In this document: positions 60,780 through 64,000 of the stretch, piece by piece
Numbering within the stretch: position 1 is the first letter of the stretch
Layout: every line of letters starts with the position of its first letter
Notes under the pieces: generated by a model
Databases searched by the model: none
Told to the model about the DNA's origin: nothing
The model's input: only the letters and a program-made list of their open reading frames with translations
Source: Callorhinus ursinus
Lineage: Eukaryota; Chordata; Mammalia; Carnivora; Otariidae
NCBI RefSeq assembly: GCF_003265705.1
Contig: NW_020313151.1
Location: forward strand, 48,479-112,478
Direction of reading: 5' to 3'
DNA length: 64,000 nucleotides
Program-made: the position numbers and the translations under genes

Positions 60780-61065
60780 GGAATAGCATGGAGGACATTA
60801 GGAGAAGGAAGGGAAAAATTAAGGGTGGGGGAATTGGAAGGAGAGATGAACCATGAGAGACCATGTACTCTGAGAAAGAAACTGAGGGTTTTAGAGGGGA
60901 GGGGTGTGGGGGGATGGGTTAGCCCAGTGATGGGTATTAAGGAGGGCATATACTGCATGGAGCACTGGGTGTTGTACAAAAGCAATGAATCGTGGATCAC
61001 TGCATCAAAAACTGGCCATGTATTGTATGGTGACTAACATAACATAAAAAAAAATAAAAGCAGGG

Positions 61066-61252
61066 GCGCCTGGGTGGCTCAGATGGTTAAGCATCTGCCT
61101 TTGGCTCAGGTCATGATCCCAGCCTTCTGGGATCAAGCCCTGCGTCGGGCTCCTGGCTCAGCGGGGAGCCTACTTCTCCCTCTGCCTCTCTCCCTGCTCA
61201 TGCTCTCTCTCTCTATCTCTGTGTCTCAAATGAATAAACAAAATTTTTTTAA
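61066..61252 (+). mobile_element. Can-SINE at L1 3' junction
   Basis: Plus-strand SINE with consensus-like head (gcgcctgggtggctcag). The TSD aaaagcaggg is at 61056-61065 and 61253-61262. It inserted right at the A-tail of copy D. Confidence 0.95.
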
Positions 61253-61589
61253 AAAAGCAGGGAATAGTTCCAAACTCATTTTATGAAGACAAAATTATTC
61301 TGAAATCAAAACCAGAAAAAAAGACACTACAAGAAAATCAAATGATAGACCCATATGCTCCTAGACAGAGATGTGAAAATTATTAACAAAATTTTAGGAA
61401 ATATAATCCAAAAATATATAGAAAGAATAACATATCATAGACAAGGGGGATTTAACCTAGAAATGCAAAGTGGTTACTTCACATTTTAAAATCAACCAAT
61501 ATAATGTACTCTATTGACAAACAGTAAAAGAAAAAAAACATACGATCATCTCAATAAATGCTGAAAAATTAGTTTAAAAAATCCAACAT

Positions 61590-61676
61590 TTGCAAATAAT
61601 GAATCATGAAACACTAAATCAAAAACTAGTGAAGCACTGTATGGTGACTAACATAACATAATAAAAAAATTTTTTT
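61590..61676 (+). mobile_element. ultra-short L1 3'-end insertion (87 bases)
   Basis: Only the last bases of an L1 3' UTR (aatgaatcatgaaacactaa ... ggtgactaacataacataat) and a tail. The TSD aaatccaacat is perfect at 61579-61589 and 61677-61687. The 3' UTR type is that of copies B-D. Confidence 0.93.
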
Positions 61677-61785
61677 AAATCCAACATCCATCCCTAATTT
61701 TAAAAAATTCTCATCAAACTTGCAATATAAGAAAATTTCTTCAACTTTATATAGGTTATCCATGGAAAACCAACAACTACATAAT

Positions 61786-61986
61786 CCCTTTTTTTAAAGA
61801 TTTATTTATCTGAGAGAGAGAGAGCGCATGCACACATGTAGGGGGAGGAGCAGAGGGAGAGAATCTTCAAGCAGACCCCCGCTGAGTGCAGAGCCCGACA
61901 CAGGGCTCAGTCCCACGACCCATGAGATCATGACCTGAGCCAAAACTAATAGCTGGAGGCTCACTGACTGAGCCACTGAGGCACCC
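61786..61986 (-). mobile_element. Can-SINE
   Basis: Minus-strand SINE, somewhat diverged. The TSD caacaactacataat is perfect at 61771-61785 and 61987-62001. Confidence 0.95.
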
Positions 61987-62338
61987 CAACAACTACATAA
62001 TTCTTGAGGAAAAAAGGCAGAATATTTCACTTCAAGATCAGATATAAAGGCAAGATTTTCTCTCCCCATTTCTCTTCAACATTTTACCAAAGTTTCTAGC
62101 CAATGTAGTAAGCAATAGAAAGAAATAAAAGGCACCCAGATAGGAAAAGAAGTTAAACTAAAATTCACAGACGACATGGTCTTCTACATAAAAAGTCATA
62201 TTAAATTTGCAAAAAAATAAAAATCCCTAAAACCAATAAGTGAATTGCCGGATACAAGATCCATATACAAAATTTAATTGTATTTCTATACACCAGCATT
62301 GAACAATTGAATTGAGACTTTTATTTTTATTTTTTTAA

Positions 62339-62505
62339 AGATTTACTTATTTGTTTTAGAGAGAAAGAGAGTGCACAAGCATGGGGAGGGGCAGGAGAGC
62401 AAGAGAGATTCACCAATGCAGGCCTTGATCCCAGGACCCTGAGATCATGACTTTAGCCAAAATCAAGAACCAGCTGCCTTACCAACTGAGCCACCCCGGT
62501 GCCTC
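62339..62505 (-). mobile_element. Can-SINE, short
   Basis: Minus-strand SINE, diverged. The TSD tatttttatttttttaa is at 62322-62338 and 62506-62522. The TSD is itself A/T-rich, like an L1 cleavage site. Confidence 0.92.
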
Positions 62506-62522
62506 TATTTTTATTTTTTTAA

Positions 62523-64000
62523 TGAACTTCCTTTATTCTATTTCTCACTGGCAGTTGCCAAATATAAGTTTGCAATATGTTGGTTATATCTATGTCTATA
62601 TAAGTTCATATTACTGGAAATAGGTTTTATTGTATTTATTAGTTATTTAATTTTTAACTGTGATGACATGTTAATTTAGGGTACTACTTTTTAAAAATAA
62701 AGATATCAGAAAATTTCCAATGTAAGAAAGTGGAAAATATTTTGGGTTTTTTTTCCAATAATATATTAACTCCAACATTTTCAAGAGTCAAGCTAACAGT
62801 ATAAAGTAAATATTTACTCATCACAATGAAAATAAAAAGCCAAAATAGCAACAGTAACATCTAATAGCTAATGGGATGGAAAATACACACAGAGACACAT
62901 ACATTTGAAAATAAAAGAAACCAGAAAATTTTAACATATCAAATAAGTTTCATATTATACACATTTTAGATAATAGACAATAAGTATAAGATAGAGAAGA
63001 ATTTGATTGGTGCAAGCTATATACTTAAAACCCAATCATATTTTACTAGAAAGAGTAGTGCCAACTGAAGATGTGGCTAGAATTGTAGTCTCTAATTTAA
63101 GATACAACACCAAAAATTATAATCTTTCATAAGTTGCATTCTATTTATTAAAATGACTTTAAGAAGTAAATCGTTCCTTTTTTGGTGTCTAGGCCCTAGC
63201 AGGGGGAAAAATCAGTTTTTACCACTGCCTATTGTAAAAACCACAGAATACACGTCTTCAATATATGTTTGTATGCTTTTATTCCGTGGTGTGTGTGTAT
63301 ATATATATATATATATATGTCAAATTTTCATGGACTATCTTACTCCCTAGTACTGACAAGAGATTATTAGGCAAAATAATTTCTAAAATTTGTCAGACCC
63401 TATGGAGCAGAAAATAAGGCATTAGATGGTTTCTAGTAGTTTGACAAACCATTCTAAAGCTTACTTGCTTTCAGAGGTTTAGAGGCAAGTACAAAGGGAT
63501 GGATGAGAATGCTTGGGTATTTTTTTAACTACTGGTGTGTGCTATGTTTTTCTCCAAGAAAATCAGAAGCCTAGAGGATGTTGTGGCCAACTGTAGAGAA
63601 ACCAGGGGGCTGGCTATACCCCAAGGCTTAATGGGACCATGAATTCCCTGGTCTTAGCTAAGGAATTGGAGGGGATAAGTGTGTTGAGAAACCAGAACCT
63701 GAGGGATGCTGAAATAACTTCATGTGTTCAAGGAACGTATTTCAGTATATGATTTTACCCCTAAGTGGTACCTTCTAATACCATTAAGAACCCTAAATAC
63801 AAATATCCACATCTAAATATTTTTGTGCATTCCATCTATGATTTTTCTTAGCTACTCATATGAATAAAAATCTTAATAATTGTAAGTGAATATATAGTAC
63901 TGTTCCAGCAGATTGTAGGAAATGTTGGTATTATTGTAATTATTATTATTATCACTTACACATAGCTATATTTGTATAACTCCTTACCCAAATTTATTTC
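62523..64000. other. unique AT-rich sequence, nothing recognised
   Basis: No gene, exon pair or RNA gene is visible. A (GT)n(AT)n microsatellite lies at 63290-63318. Confidence 0.45.

Larger units (their letters stand above)
54862..61055 (+). mobile_element. full-length L1 (copy D)
   Basis: Plus-strand L1 of about 6.2 kb including one SINE: 5' UTR (with gaaaagatggcagaggagtg), ORF1, ORF2, 3' UTR and A-tail. It belongs to the same subfamily as B and C. A run of eight Gs at 54862-54869 precedes the UTR. The TSD could not be fixed, because it fell in the SINE tail and a second SINE later entered the right edge. Confidence 0.94.
61263..62338 (+). mobile_element. old L1 (L1M-type), ORF2 RT part
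   Basis: Continues the L1 from 54671 (gggaatagttccaaactc). It has RT-region landmarks such as attcacagacgacatggtc (about 62164), the position of the FADD motif. No open frame. A short L1 insertion and a SINE lie inside it, and another SINE follows. Confidence 0.75.

Noticed and set aside
63290..63318. Alternating GT/AT run as a possible Z-DNA or regulatory site
   Set aside because: Ordinary dinucleotide microsatellite; nothing nearby for it to regulate.

Overview
The window is vertebrate, almost certainly from a carnivore. It holds about sixteen copies of the carnivore tRNA-derived Can-SINE (SINEC): a head ending in the recognisable GGTGGCTCAG / GGTCATGATC boxes, a CT-rich stretch, then an (AAATA)n AATCTTTAAA tail. 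It also holds carnivore-type L1 elements with their characteristic 3' UTR. The copies look young enough to suggest a caniform, but I cannot name the species. I see no prokaryotic genes, operons or CRISPR arrays. Nearly all long open frames are L1 or ERV remnants.

Layout. 1-12 kb is the most gene-like part: mostly unique, with ancient MIR and L2 fragments and one SINE. It contains a CpG-rich island (about 2225-2960) with promoter-type motifs and a short candidate first coding exon ending in a good splice donor (2706-2743). 12-28.8 kb is an old L1 into which younger elements inserted: two same-orientation L1s landing one base apart (12679-15835 and 15868-21795), an L1MA-like element (22210-26553) carrying a SINE and a truncated L1, another truncated L1, and another SINE. 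28.8-30.9 kb is a minus-strand ERV pol remnant (reverse transcriptase and protease motifs) plus a probable LTR. 30.9-43.4 kb is a minus-strand L1 of about 6.3 kb, split by a second full-length minus-strand L1 (34324-40498) that itself carries a SINE. 43.4-51.0 kb is a plus-strand ERV (RNase H, integrase, an Env transmembrane subunit with a CX6CC-type site, and a 3' LTR), cut by three SINEs and one L1. 51-62.3 kb is another old L1 broken up by SINEs, minus-strand L1 pieces and a third full-length L1 (about 54862-61055). 62.5-64 kb is AT-rich sequence in which I recognise nothing.

Most young insertions can be dissected exactly, because perfect target-site duplications (TSDs) flank them; these give a relative order of events. 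No copy looks retrotransposition-competent: every ORF1 or ORF2 I followed carries at least one stop, frameshift or insertion. The best candidates for something under-described are long antisense ORFs in the L1 5' UTRs that read outward, as primate L1 ORF0 does (267 codons at 42500-43303; 233 codons at 54908-55609). Others are a tandem unit in one L1 5' UTR, a dinucleotide slip that breaks an ORF1, ultra-short 3'-end L1 insertions, and the unidentified CpG-island promoter and exon.
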